Assembly: GCA_914767715.1 (NCBI GenBank)
Contig: OU612072.1
Coordinates: 14,632,001 to 14,696,000, forward strand
Direction: 5' to 3'
DNA: 64,000 bases
Source: Membranipora membranacea
Lineage: Eukaryota; Bryozoa; Gymnolaemata; Cheilostomatida; Membraniporidae
This document shows, in pieces, positions 33,116-44,705 of this stretch (position 1 is the stretch's first letter; every line of letters starts with the position of its first letter). Under the pieces are notes generated by a model. That model did not search any database, was not told the DNA's origin, and saw nothing but the letters and a program-made list of their open reading frames with translations. A program made the translations under genes and the position numbers.

Positions 33116-35226
33116 GGCAGCGTGTCTTCAAGATTATAGTTCTTTGCCAACAGTTATCACTGAGGAGATATCCAAGCTCTAACCAATTAGTCTGTTGCAT
33201 GTGTTTCTAACCAATTTGTATCCTGCAAACTGAGAGCAAATTGGCGCAGATATTGCGCCCTCGCCATTAAGGCCTTGGGATGGGCGAGTGATATGACATA
33301 TAAACAGATAGTTAAAGTGCATTGAGATATTACTTGGCAACCATACTTTCACTCTCAAAAATAAAATTTTCAAAAACAAAACAGCGTTTGAAATTATCAG
33401 CTAGGAAGGCTTTTGCTTTGCTTTTCACTCCAGGCTGGCAAAATCTAGCCAATGTGTTGGCTCTGATAGGTTGGGAGCCATCACATTGGTTAGGCAAAAT
33501 CCATCTCAATGATCTCTGACGCTCAAATACTATGACCCCCTATCAAGTTTGATGTGCAGTCAAACTGCCACTGAGGAAGAGGAATTACCCCAAGGCAAAC
33601 ATGCTTATTGGACAATAACACATTAGAAGGGCACTAGATGATAGGAGAGGCAATAATCTCATAGTGTGGTCCCATCAACCAAAGCATTTCCAATTAAAAA
33701 GATAGTGAACTATATGACAAAGCTGATTCTCGCACGGAATAGCTGAGGGATGGACTGTAAACAGCTTACTTACATCTGCCAACTGTCAGGCGATGACTCA
33801 CCTCTGTGTCTATTGTTTGGAATAGAAAGGGAGTCCTTTACTTCCTGAGCTGACAACTTTGATGAGTGAAGCAAACGGTACTAGCTTAGTCCCAGCTGCA
33901 GTGTATCCCAACACACGAATAAGCGTCAATATCCAACTCCGTATCACAAAGTAAGGTATCCAATAACTTGCTTTGTCCTTCTTTAAAGATTGAATTGCTT
34001 TTTATTTTATCCTTCACAATCACAAAAAGTTAACCAATTGAGACATTCTGTTATTGCAGTATAATACAATTGCGTTCAGCGCCGAGTTTATATTGTTGAC
34101 TCTGACAAGGTATTATAATTTATCGATTTATGCGAACAAACACAGCCACTATTTACTTCCTTGTAGAATCAAGGCTACAATTGAATGGTGAATATCACAT
34201 TATATAATCAGAACTTCAGACACACCTTCAGAGAACTATGCCTGTGAATTATTTATAGCTAGGGAGTATTCATAACCAACAAGATAATGACTAACTAACT
34301 AATGTCTACTCGTTATGCCTCAATCACAGCTTTAGTTTATTGCAAAACTTGTAGTGTAAATAAATAATGACCAGCCCTCAGTATTTTGTCACCTTGGGGA
34401 ATGGGTAACTGCTTTAACTTTGTCAACAGCTAGGGTCGTTGTCAATAACAAACTTTCATGTCTCCTGGAGCAAACAGGCACCCACAGCTACTGGCTATGG
34501 GTTGTTTTGTCAGCGCTATTATTACTTTTTACACAATGAAAGCTAAAAACAAATGGCTCTTTTATTAACATTCAATTTTGCAGTCTTTATATCTTTACCT
34601 ATGACCAGGGAGACCAGGCATTCTCCCTGCTTTGACTGAGCAACACAAAAAACTTGCACAATATGCGCGGCTGATCAGTAAACTTACAAAAAACTGTATA
34701 CAAATTCTTTTCGACCGATCAATCTTAGAAGAAAATATTTAATTCAGACATAATAGTCTTAGGTTTCACTATTTGCTGCATATTATTGTAAAACAAATCC
34801 GTGTTATTTCAATAACAAATGTAAAGTACTAATTGCGAGTGTAAAGGCACTATTTCTTAGCAAAAATAAAGTTTTCGATGATGGTTTACCGACCACACAT
34901 AACACAGGATACCTAAAAACAACTAATATGGGAAAATTTGGTAATAAATGTACAAAGAAATCTAACTGGCATTATTTCTGTGGGAATAGAGTGTTATGAT
35001 ATAACTTAATGCTTACTAGAAAAAAAAGAGAGGGCTCTTCGTTAATTATTATATGACAGTATGAGAAGGGTTGCTACATTATGGAAATGATTAATAATGG
35101 TTCATATAAAGGAATTACAATATAAATCCTCCAAAATAAAGGTGTTTATCGGCACAATTTTAATTGCAATACTTGCTCAGTCAGCGACGGTAAATTTAAT
35201 AAAATACGTACATATCTACACACTGC
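33116..35226. other. Intergenic, upstream of the propeller gene
   Basis: No supported exon and no clear TATA box in the first 100 bp upstream of the propeller start codon. A repeat piece lies at 33180-33290 (see 28705). Otherwise it is AT-rich and featureless. Confidence 0.4.
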
Positions 35227-35321
35227 TATACGTAAGTCCAACTGAGCTCATACATTCTCTCCCAATGGAATAGTAAAGTTGAAAAAAAGCCCAGTTGGGT
35301 GGTGAGCAAGTTTGACCGATT

Positions 35322-35415
35322 CCCACAATGCAATTTTACAGGGAATTCCAAAAGGGATCTAAGCAATCTCATACTACTGTTTTCTCCTGGGAACTCCAGA
35401 AAATTGCATTGTGGG
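35322..35415. repeat. Small hairpin, GCATTGTGGGA family
   Basis: CCCACAATGCAATTTT...GGGAATTCC is inverted as GGGAACTCCAGAAAATTGC followed by ATTGTGGG. The spacer is about 40 bp. It lies just downstream of the gene ending at 35717. Confidence 0.7.
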
Positions 35416-35716
35416 ATACTCATCAGCTTTCTTGTCAAATTCACTACTGCAACCAGAGGCATTGTAAGCAAATGATAGAAAGAGTTGACGGGTTGAAATG
35501 TATAATATATCCGCAGCCTCTGGTTCCACAACCAACAACAGCCCGTCGCAAAATGATTGATAGCATATGCAAATACGAGCGCCCTCCCCCCCCCCCCTGC
35601 AGTGTTTGAACACATAAAAAGGCAATTGCGTTGATGCATGGCTAGTAAGCAGAAGAATGTCAAACTATGTGACCTCATCTCCGGCAAAATGTGAGGTAGC
35701 CTTAGCTCCGGCGAAG

Positions 35717-38700
35717 TCATCTTAACTCGGGCGGTATATTTGGTAGCCTGAAGTCCTCTGTAGATATTGCTTCGAGGAGTTTTTGTTTATGAGGTCTAGC
35801 ACTTTTAGGTATGATATAAGAGCTGAGTGACAGGTGTGTACCAAAGTATTGATTTATCTTGTGATGAAGGGAGAGAGTATCGTGAGCCATCCTCCTCTTA
35901 AACTTCTTCACTGAAATGTTGAGTGAGATTTGAAGTTAGTCACAGATAGTTCGAAGTATTAATTGAATTGAAATTTGTTGATTAATAGGAAATTGCATCA
36001 GTATTCATTTTTTACAATTGCCTTTAACTATTTGTTATTTGTATACTGTCAAGCCAACCTCTATAAATGAATAAATAAATATTCACATTTATTCGAAGTA
36101 TTAGAGGTTACTGTTTACAAGAATGAGATGTTAATTTCGATAAACAAGAAACAAAGAGAAGTTAATGCCGCAGACAGGAATAGAATGGTCAATATAGATT
36201 AGAATTTACTGGCAATTATCTTCTCAGTTTCCTATGTTCTAAATCGGAAGTATCTGCTTTTGATCAGCCTTTTCTGATGGAAGGAAAAATGTGTGGTTAT
36301 TTTTTTCAGCCCTATTCTGATTTCAAAACCACTTACTGAGTTGAAATAAAGATTTTTGAGGTGCCTTTTTGGCACAAAATCAGTTTAAATAATCATAAAT
36401 TACAGATAAGAATATTTTTGTGTTACCTGCCTCACTTTTAAAAGGCAAGATGAATCTATTCTTCCTGTATCAGCATTGTTAGCTTACCAATGGGTATTAG
36501 CAGGCCATTAGTCTACATTCTCGGGCATGTTCATCTTGGCATAGCCTTTTAGGCAAATTAAATTACTAGAATAGTTATTTATACTCACCATCAGGTAGTA
36601 CATTATTCCTCCTGTATTTTGACATGATTGGATATCTGCTCGATGAGTCCTGCTCTTCTGAAGGCATTAATCTCCTCACTCTTTCAATAGGTAATGTTGC
36701 TGTAAAATAGGTTTATAAAAGTCAAATGAGAAACGTTGAATTGCATCAAATTACTTACTCATTGCAAAGTCACAAAAAACATATAGAAATCTTTCAATTT
36801 CCATCACAAGATTTGTTAACTATCCAACCATAGAAAAACTTCAAGATAAATTGGATCACCACAGAAGAATTGTGAATATTTAACAGTGATCTGGGTAGCA
36901 ACTAGCCTGTCTTGACAAGCTTTGTCAAGACAGGCATGACAGTCATAACAGACTAGGTAGCAACTAGACCAAATTTGGTCATTTTGCCTGCATTCGGAGT
37001 TGCAATAATAAATATCCACATTAGATGGTCATATGGTGTTTGGAGTTGTACCCCAAAATTACATGGGAAAACAACATTCAATGATTTTCCTGCTGTGATC
37101 ACCCTGTCATTATTGATATGGTATTCAACCAATAACCTCACACTTTTTGAACCAGTCTGAGCCCCCCAGACTTTTGCCCCCGCCCGACGCCCCCCCCATG
37201 CTTCAACTATAGACCCTCAGAGGAAAATCTCCAGCATTAATACTTATATGATCGCACATACATGAAAGCGCCTCTAGTTTGACCTTCTCTGGAGTTCTGA
37301 GTTTATCATCTATAGAAGGAAGCTGTAGCGAGTTCTCCAATGACTCAACCTCCTAAAAAAAACAAGATGTGAGTAAAAAGACCGGGAGTTTAAAATTGTA
37401 ACCATATTGCAAGTTGAGTCTGCAGTTCTAGAAGAGACTAGATGAAACCATTCTATGTTGCTACTTCTGGACACCAGAATAATGAATCAAACACTTGATT
37501 GTATAGATAAGTCATGAGAAGTCTTGGAAAAAAAACGATAGAGTTTTCCTCTGATCATTTGCCTGAACCTTCCTTGAGTTTTAAAAAGTTGCATTGTGGC
37601 ACAATACAAAAAAATACATCTACCACCTCTAGTTAGAAAAAAGGGTGTTATTTCTGAGTGGTCGGAATCATGGGCATCGAATACAATTATCTTGCATTTT
37701 TTAAATAATTTTCACCCCAATATTATTGCGAAGTTATCCGGATTAACTTAGTTTGTTTTGGTTAATTGACTTAAGGTAATGTCAAGACTGATTGGAATAT
37801 AAACATATCGTATACCGTTGGAAAGCTGCCGAGCTACTGAACAAAACCTTGATTTGATGACGTTGTGTAATTTTAGTGAGGGGATTAGGTAGAAAACACG
37901 ATTCTGCTAATACTGATGGCAGAGTCAGTATTATTGCAGGAAATTTCAAAACAGGTGAAACGTATTCTTATGGATTGAGTTCATCATAAAATTCAAGATA
38001 TTTCATACAAAAATTTGAAAAAATTTAATTATCTTACTACATAACACAGGCTGAGTCTACACATCCATATATATTTTGTGTGCATCAGTCACTGATTTTA
38101 CAGGGTCATGTTTGGTCCAATTTGGTTATATTTGGTGTTGTACCCCCTTGTGCTACCATTGGCATATCATTAGGATGGGTGGCGGGTGCTAATCAAAAGT
38201 AAGGCAAATAGGTTCAAAGTTGAGTTCCGTTGCCTATAAGTTTGTGAATTTCTAAATGCTTGCTTACTGACTTTACAAAAGAAAACATGCCTTAGGGAGA
38301 TTGCACCCCTTGCTTTCTTTTTTCACTATCTCTTTAGGTTTCTCAGGCTGTTTATGATTTTGCTGTACAGTCTCCCAGGGTTGGTAGTTCTTCTCTGGTT
38401 GCTCTGGTTGGGGAGTGGGCTCTCTGACCACTGGCGATGGGGTTAGCTTGTTTTCTTGCAAATTCCTCCATCTTGAACGCCAAAATCTCTCTACAAGTAA
38501 TAATCACATTTAAATTCAGATTGAACTAGTTATTTATTATATCTAGGTGAATCTCAATTTGAATTCAATCTTGTGTATTGAGATACTTTTACACACAACC
38601 TGTAGTAATTAAAATGTAATTACTCCCAACCAATGCTTTCTACGTTGATAATGACTGAGTCATTATCATAATTGCAGAATGTTATTATTAACTTTATTTA

Positions 38701-41147
38701 CTCTATGTGTATTTATCTCCTCTAGCCAGAAAAATAGCACACTATTTAAGTTAAAACTTTGAAAAGGTGGAGTGCAAACAATGGCATTGATCTGGGAACT
38801 GGCGCGTTCTGGGCTGTCGCTGACACACTCGGCCTATTGGCTAAGATCAAAGTGTCATGGCTAATGGCTGATTAGTGCCTGTTTCAGTTTTTGGCAGCTT
38901 GCTGCACACACACGATCACGAGGTCCACCATGGCCTCACCTCTAGGATGCATTCTAGCTTGCTAGGATGTATCACACTCTCAGTATGAGGACTCCGGGAA
39001 ACTTGCGTCCCTCTTTGGGGGCAGCCCACCCTCTGTTTTGTCATAAACAGGGCTGACACATAGTCGGAACACCCTGACTGGCATTCGGGGATGCCATTGG
39101 CTTAGCCGGGAAAACCCATGACTGGTGGTATTCCACTACATATATCGAGCATACATACAGATGGTCAACTGGCCATTGCAACTAACTTGCTCAACTAACT
39201 GACCTAAACTCGGTTACTCACTTGCCTTTCATGGTACTCATATTGAACTCATACAGATGGTCAACTGCCATTACAATTCACTAGCTCACTTATCTGAGCT
39301 AACAAGGTTACACACTTATCACACACCATTGGTATCCATTCCATTCATACTCTCACCTGAACATACTGACAGACACACTCGACATCTATCTCTCTGGTAA
39401 TTAATATTTACATCTAAACCTTCTTGCATACTGTTATAAATCTTAGCTGGGCTAAGTTGAACCACCTTGCAATTGCTTTCAACCACGTATCACATGTATG
39501 ATGTGTTCTTTCCTCCTCAAAAAGATATATCTGGGGGTTTGTCATAATTTACAACCACTAAGCCTATTTCGTCTAAGGTTTTCGGACATTTCTAGGTGAA
39601 ATGAAATTGATATAGGATATAGCAAAGTTGTTCAAACACAAGGGATTCCGGGATGCCTAAAACATGATCGAGACTAAAATTGATACATTTAATGTTGGTG
39701 ACCATTCCATAACGCAGGTCCTAGAATTCTCAGATCAATCTCAGATATGTTATCATCGTCCTATGGGTATTTATATCAGGGAATAGCATTGTGGGAGACT
39801 GGGAGTTATTGTCAACAAGCGTAATAACACAATCCCTTGTCAAAGTGATGCTGATGCTTTATGTTGTCGACTATTCCTTTCTTTCGATTAAACATAATTT
39901 CCCAGCACATTTGGAGTGCAACCGGAAAAAAAGAAATATTTGATAATGTTATGCTGCGTAGTTGCTTCCGTTTCAGCAGTTAAACTATGTAAATGCATTT
40001 ACCTCCTTTCGTTTTCCTCATTGAATGCCTGCCTGAGCTGCTTCAGATATGAGTATTTATTGTTTTTACCGTCCAGGTATTTCTTCTTCTTCCTGATCTT
40101 AATCATGTCTCTGAAATAAGTATTGAAAGCTGTGAATTAACGGAAATTCAAAACTTGTCTACCATAAACATGCATGAATAAGAATCAATATTGTATTGCT
40201 GTTCGTCAGTGTTGACTACGACCTGCACTGAGGTGCACACATAGCAAGATAGTTTATATTCAGTTGCAACTAGGTTTTCATGGCATTAGTGCTTAACCAT
40301 CAACAGCCCAGCTGAAGCATATCACTACAATGCTCGAGCTGCAGTGGCTTGTGACAGCAGCCTCGTGCCTCGAGCTGAGGGCTCTTTTTATCTACAATTG
40401 ATATCGTTTGACATACTAAAAGCAAAAATGTTTATCTTCTCCATCTTACCAACCATAAAAGCCACTTCTACATAACTTGTGACTTTGACTTTTAATTATG
40501 TACAACCTAAGACTACCCTTTGCACAAAAACAAAGCTAGCGAGAAACTGAGAGAAAAAGACAGTTTTTTACGCACCATGATTTTATCCCTCAATAATATT
40601 TTTCAGACTTAATCCACGATAGATGTCAGCTTTTTTTATGTACTTTTTTTTCCTATGTTCTATGTGAACAGCAGTTTATTAAACAACAAATTTCGCAACA
40701 TACTTGTATGTGAGTGACTAATAAAACCAATCAATCAAACCGTAAAATTTTTAATGATCAAATTACGGCTGGGAAACGAAGACATAGTTACTTGGGTATT
40801 GCTGCAGATACCTTGACAATTCCGCTGCCAAGGACTAGGACAGCTGACTTTCCAACTACCTTAGTGTGGATTTGAAGAATACCTGCGATACCTATTGGCC
40901 ATAGGGCGATTAATTTGAACCAGCTTAGTGGTGATTCTTGTCCTTGTCAAGACCTTTGTAGTCATAGTTATAAGGATAATTTGCTTTTACAAATATATTG
41001 GTCTTAAATTAAATTAAGTATGCAGTGAGCGAACAGCTACATTGCTTACTTTTCATACTTGTTGTTGACTGAGTGAACCTGCATGGCATGAATTCTGGAC
41101 ATCTCTTTGATTGCGTTTGAGGAGAAATTCGCCTGCTCCATGTACAC
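35717..41147 (-). CDS. Basic, helical, unrecognised protein (at least 6 exons)
   Basis: Exons in order: 41147-41050, 40110-40003, about 38486-38327, 37352-37262, 36699-36589, 35910-35717 (stop TGA). It reads MEQANFSSNAIKEMSRIHAM early (ATG at 41141-41139), then a Lys/Arg-rich helix (DMIKIRKKKKYLDG, YSYLKQLRQAFNEENER), a Pro/Gln/Glu-rich segment (SPVVREPTPQPEQPEK), EVESLENSLQLPSIDDKLRT, TLPIERVRRLMPSEEQ, and a conserved-looking end (HHKINQYFGTHLSLSSYI ... EDFRLPNIPPELR). Junctions are GT-AG and in phase except the third exon. Its acceptor needs the AG at TAGAGAG, and its donor (ATA|GTGAAA) is weak. Whether more 5' exons exist is open, because the first exon is preceded by a possible acceptor. 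No signal peptide or membrane segment: probably cytosolic or cytoskeletal. I do not recognise the family. Confidence 0.65.
36903..36936. repeat. Short palindromic element TAGCCTGTCTT..., copy 2
   Basis: TAGCCTGTCTTGACAA-GC-TTTGTCAAGACAGGC is a near-perfect 34-bp palindrome. It lies within an intron of the helical-protein gene. Confidence 0.85.
37152..37215 (-). repeat. G-rich dispersed repeat, copy 2 (inverse)
   Basis: 'agtctgagccccccagactt', 'ttgcccccgcccgacg' and a C run before 'aactata' are the inverse of 17590-17660. Confidence 0.65.
38760..39150. other. GC-richer intronic stretch, no exon seen
   Basis: Sequence of higher GC content than its surroundings (about 38800-39120), with no open frame joined by splice signals. 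It may be an old repeat; only one copy is visible here. Confidence 0.35.
39151..39325 (+). repeat. Imperfect tandem duplication, ~97-bp period
   Basis: 'catacagatggtcaactg' occurs at about 39156 and again at about 39250. Each is followed by similar 'ccatt(g/a)caa..actt/agct' and 'gagct/gacct aa' text. Confidence 0.6.
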
Positions 41148-43004
41148 CTGCAGTAGAACCAAAACAGATTCCAGTAAGCCGGAAGAAAATTTGCAGGCCT
41201 GTAGCTCAGGAGGGAGGCACCGCCTCCCCCTAGAGAGCTAAAGAGATGTGCCTTGAAGATCTGTAATTGAGTAATGTTCATTTCCAAATGCCATTATTGT
41301 GAAAAATAGCAAAATATAACACCCATGCCTCCTCATGAGGAGCTTAAGGATCTTCCAGGTTTTCTTCCACCCCTACCAGAATTTTTTTAATCTACGGCAC
41401 TGAATTTTTATTAACTTTTTTGTAAAGTTTTAGCATGGTAACATTTAAAGTTATCAGGTGCGAGCTATTTCAGTTCATCAAGATTACAGAGTTGGAAATT
41501 TGGAAAAATTGTCAATATTTCATGATCTGTCTTACTACAACCTCCCAATACCGTGTTTCTCTCTTTCTCTCAACGAAAAACAATCAAATTGATCAAACTT
41601 ATCTCTTCAATTGTATTATAGAATGAAATGCAGCAGCAATCAATACGTTATGTTACTTTCAGCAGAGTTTTCAGGTGTTGCTTTAATAAAATAAGATAAT
41701 AGCGAAAAGTTTAACTCGCTTACCCTTCATTTTTGCTTATGTCTGTTTCAAAGAATTCTTCAACAAAAACAGTAGCGTACGACCACACTGATCATGCGAT
41801 ATACTATTCCATGTATATTTCTAATCCCTAGAGAGTGAACAGTTCACTCAGCATAAGAAACATCACAAGGAATATGGTGTGACAACCCGAGTTCAATTTT
41901 AATGATTAGGGGTGAGTACATGTTAGGTACTGATACTAAATGACTCTAACGAACAGAGATACACATGACAATAGTGTAATCTGGTTGTCAGTGTGCCGAT
42001 AGTCACTAAACCAGAAAAATGACAGACCCTTTATTTCTTCCGTTGATTAGACAGCGTTTCACTAGAGCAAGACTTAGTTTGTTCTCTCTGTGAATGCGAA
42101 GAATACTTAAGAGTATGCATATCACATTAAAGCACTGTGCCACCAAAAAACAAACTTGCTCTTGATTTGATGTACCATGTTACTACAGTATGACGTGATT
42201 GGCAGTTATATCCATGAACTGAAATGACTAGGTTACATTTCAAACCCTGGCAGTTGTCCCCAAACAATCAACCATCGTCATTCATAACTAACCCCAACTA
42301 CCTTCAAGTTAAAATCTCAGTCTTACAAAAACAAACCCAAGACTGTGAGTGAAAAAGATATTCAAGAATAGGTTGCTTAAGTTTGTTTTAGTTAAGAAGT
42401 GAACAATGAACTCAAAGCATTGTGTATAAATTTCAGATTTTTCGTTAGATGTCAGAGTTGTCCGTTTCATGTTATGTGGACACATCTTTGAGGAGTATAT
42501 ATAAGCTCGAGTAAAGTTTAGCTTATAAGCTAGCAACAATCTGGCCATTTCAAGTCTGTACGACAAATCGGAAATTATCTCTCCTCCTCAGTTCAAAAGG
42601 TCTTTATAATCAATAATCATGACATAAAAATAAAACATATTTTATTGAATTTTGTGGATAAGAATCAAGACTCCTTCAACAAACTATGTTCTGAATGCAT
42701 CATGAAGAAGAGTATCACACTAGATGAAGTTCTAAATGACTCCAACAACGTTGTGTCACGACATTTCATGTGACCTGTAGTAAACTAAGTTAACCAAGAA
42801 TATAAACGTATAAGCAAAATCTCATCAAGCTGTCGGCATCAGCCTTTTTAACTTCACAAGTTATGATTTATTTAATCTTTAATTTATTGAGATTTTCAAA
42901 AAAAATTATAATTAAGGTAAATTGATAATAGCTCGTTGACCTCAATAAGAAATACTGATGGGGAAGTGTTAAAGTGAAAAGGTGATCAACCAAATACCCA
43001 GAAA
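41148..43004. other. Intergenic, no gene seen
   Basis: One ATGAAGG|GTAAGC at about 41730 on the minus strand looks like a start with a donor, but its phase does not fit the next exon of the helical-protein gene. No other supported exon. Confidence 0.4.
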
Positions 43005-43805
43005 TTATGAGTGACTGTCATTGGGAGAATTCATCTGATAACTACGTGGGTTGTCTGATAGGCTTTCCCTCCTGCCTTTGTTTATCCAGATTTGTTGAAC
43101 TTCACATGCGCGAATAGAACTTTCTCTACAAGAGAAGATGCCACGATGCCACAGCCAGATGATTATTAAAACTGCTGTAAGAATCAACAATATTAATTCC
43201 AAAATCAATACTAAAACAGTTTTGCCGTTGTAAGTTTTATGTGAAGGAGAACCTTGTGTAGTCAGTTTCCAATGCCGAGTTTCAGGAAAAGTAACTGGCA
43301 CATCTGGCTTCGCAGATGTGACAGTAGATATGAAAATATCTACCGAAAATGTTGCTGTGGTTTCAAAGGAAACTTCAGTTTTGCCTGAAATTTCAGCTTT
43401 TCCAGATGATTCAGCTTTCCCAGGTTCACACTTGCACACTGATTTGGAGTCATCACACCTCAGAGTAAAAGGGTTGAAGGTCTCGCCAAATGCACAAGGG
43501 CACTGGAAGCATGATAGTCCCTGACATTTATAGAAGTTTGCACAGTTTCTGGGATCGGTGATGTTGATCATAGCATCATCAGTGCTTTCTAGAGTTACTT
43601 CAGACACACATGATTGTCCAGCATTGAATGTGTACACTTCTGACCATGCTTCTAACTGAAGTTTCGCTTTGTATACAAGTCGGCAGCTTGATACTCGAGG
43701 TGGTGATTCTAAACTAGCTCCATTCTGTAAACCCAGCACTCCAAGCAACAATATCAGCCTCGCCATCATACAACTACATCTGAGTATAACAAGTGTCTGT
43801 GTCAT
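43005..43805 (-). CDS. Chitin-binding-like single-pass membrane protein (single exon, 266 aa)
   Basis: An uninterrupted frame. Translation may start at residue 1 (MTQTLV) or at residues 13/14 (MMARLILLLGVLGLQNGAS), the latter giving a standard signal peptide. Residues 88-124 (CANFYKCQGLSC, then CPCAFGETFNPFTLRCDD) have the C-x-x-F-Y-x-C ... C-x-x-G-x-x-F-N-x-x-x-x-x-C-D arrangement of the peritrophin-A/CBM14 fold, which binds chitin or related glycans. A Ser/Thr-containing linker with a repeated S-G-K-A/T-E unit follows (133-145). A strong transmembrane helix comes next (197-219, VLVLILELILLILTAVLIII), then a basic tail of about 45 residues with S/R motifs. Type I surface protein. No intron is needed to explain it. 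The ligand is inferred, not shown. Confidence 0.8.
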   Translation of the reverse strand: MTQTLVILRCSCMMARLILLLGVLGLQNGASLESPPRVSSCRLVYKAKLQLEAWSEVYTFNAGQSCVSEVTLESTDDAMINITDPRNCANFYKCQGLSCFQCPCAFGETFNPFTLRCDDSKSVCKCEPGKAESSGKAEISGKTEVSFETTATFSVDIFISTVTSAKPDVPVTFPETRHWKLTTQGSPSHKTYNGKTVLVLILELILLILTAVLIIIWLWHRGIFSCRESSIRACEVQQIWINKGRRESLSDNPRSYQMNSPNDSHS

Positions 43806-43876
43806 CGGCTTACAGTGAAGACCGATATTTTGTTGTATGCTGCCAGTCTGACATTATTGTCTATCTTTGATGTTAC

Positions 43877-43906
43877 CCTGTTTTGACAACCTTGTCAAGG
43901 CAAGCT
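43877..43906. repeat. Degraded relative of the TAGCCTGTCTT palindrome
   Basis: 'ttttgacaaccttgtcaagg' followed by 'caagcta' keeps the TTGACA...TGTCAA core and one outer arm of the palindrome family but has lost symmetry outside. Confidence 0.4.
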
Positions 43907-44472
43907 ACTCTGATGGACTCAAGAATTTATATTCATATTTATCTACGGATCGTTTGTTTCGACTGCTTAAAAACCAAAACAATGCTCTGGCACATCAGAT
44001 TACTGGCCTGTATTGGATGTAGAAAACTGCTGTTATTCTTTGAAAGATCCTATGCACATGAAGTTGTCTCAACTTTCACATTTAGGAGCCAGAAAACCTC
44101 GGTTGAGATACACTTTCACTATGACAGATTTGCCTCTTTAGGTGTCTTAGCAACCAAATAAAGTCATGTTAAACTAATATAATGTGGTATCTCTGCAGGG
44201 TTGGTGGGATAACAAATAATTCTCGTTGGCATTCTCAAATCATTATCGCTGGCATTGCGAAAAGTAATCTACAAATTTAGTAAGAGAAAATAACACTACA
44301 AAGTAAATTATATAAAGCATGTTGGCCAGATGGATGGAACAGAAATAAATAGGGTCTTTCGCAATACACATACTTGTGACTCTGAGGTTACAATAGAATT
44401 TACATGTGTCTTAGACCCTAGAGGAGTAAATGTTGGCTGGATATTAGTTTAGCTGGTTATAGGGATTCCGTG

Positions 44473-44705
44473 TCAAAATGCCATGGTCAAAATGCCAGTA
44501 ACATTATGCCATTGCCATAATGCCATGGCTATAATGCCATAGGTGATAACACCACTGAACACTATACCAATGCGAAAATACCAGTCGTACAAAAAGCCAG
44601 TTGTGTCAAAATACCAGTGGATATAAAGCCATATTGGACATAATACCATTTGGGACAACATACCATATCCCAAATACCATTGCCATAATAATGTCAAAAT
44701 ATGCA
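44473..44705 (+). repeat. Degenerate phrase-like tandem repeat (TGCCA/TACCA units)
   Basis: About 15 successive units of roughly 13-18 bp, each of the form (A/C)AAAATGCCATGG(T/C) or ATAATACCATTTGG, with TGCCA or TACCA recurring throughout. The right half is also present, inverted, at 46440-46549. Confidence 0.8.

Noticed and set aside
41190-41235. Possible tRNA ('gcctgtagctcaggagggag')
   Set aside because: Only a box A-like stretch. No matching box B or acceptor stem.
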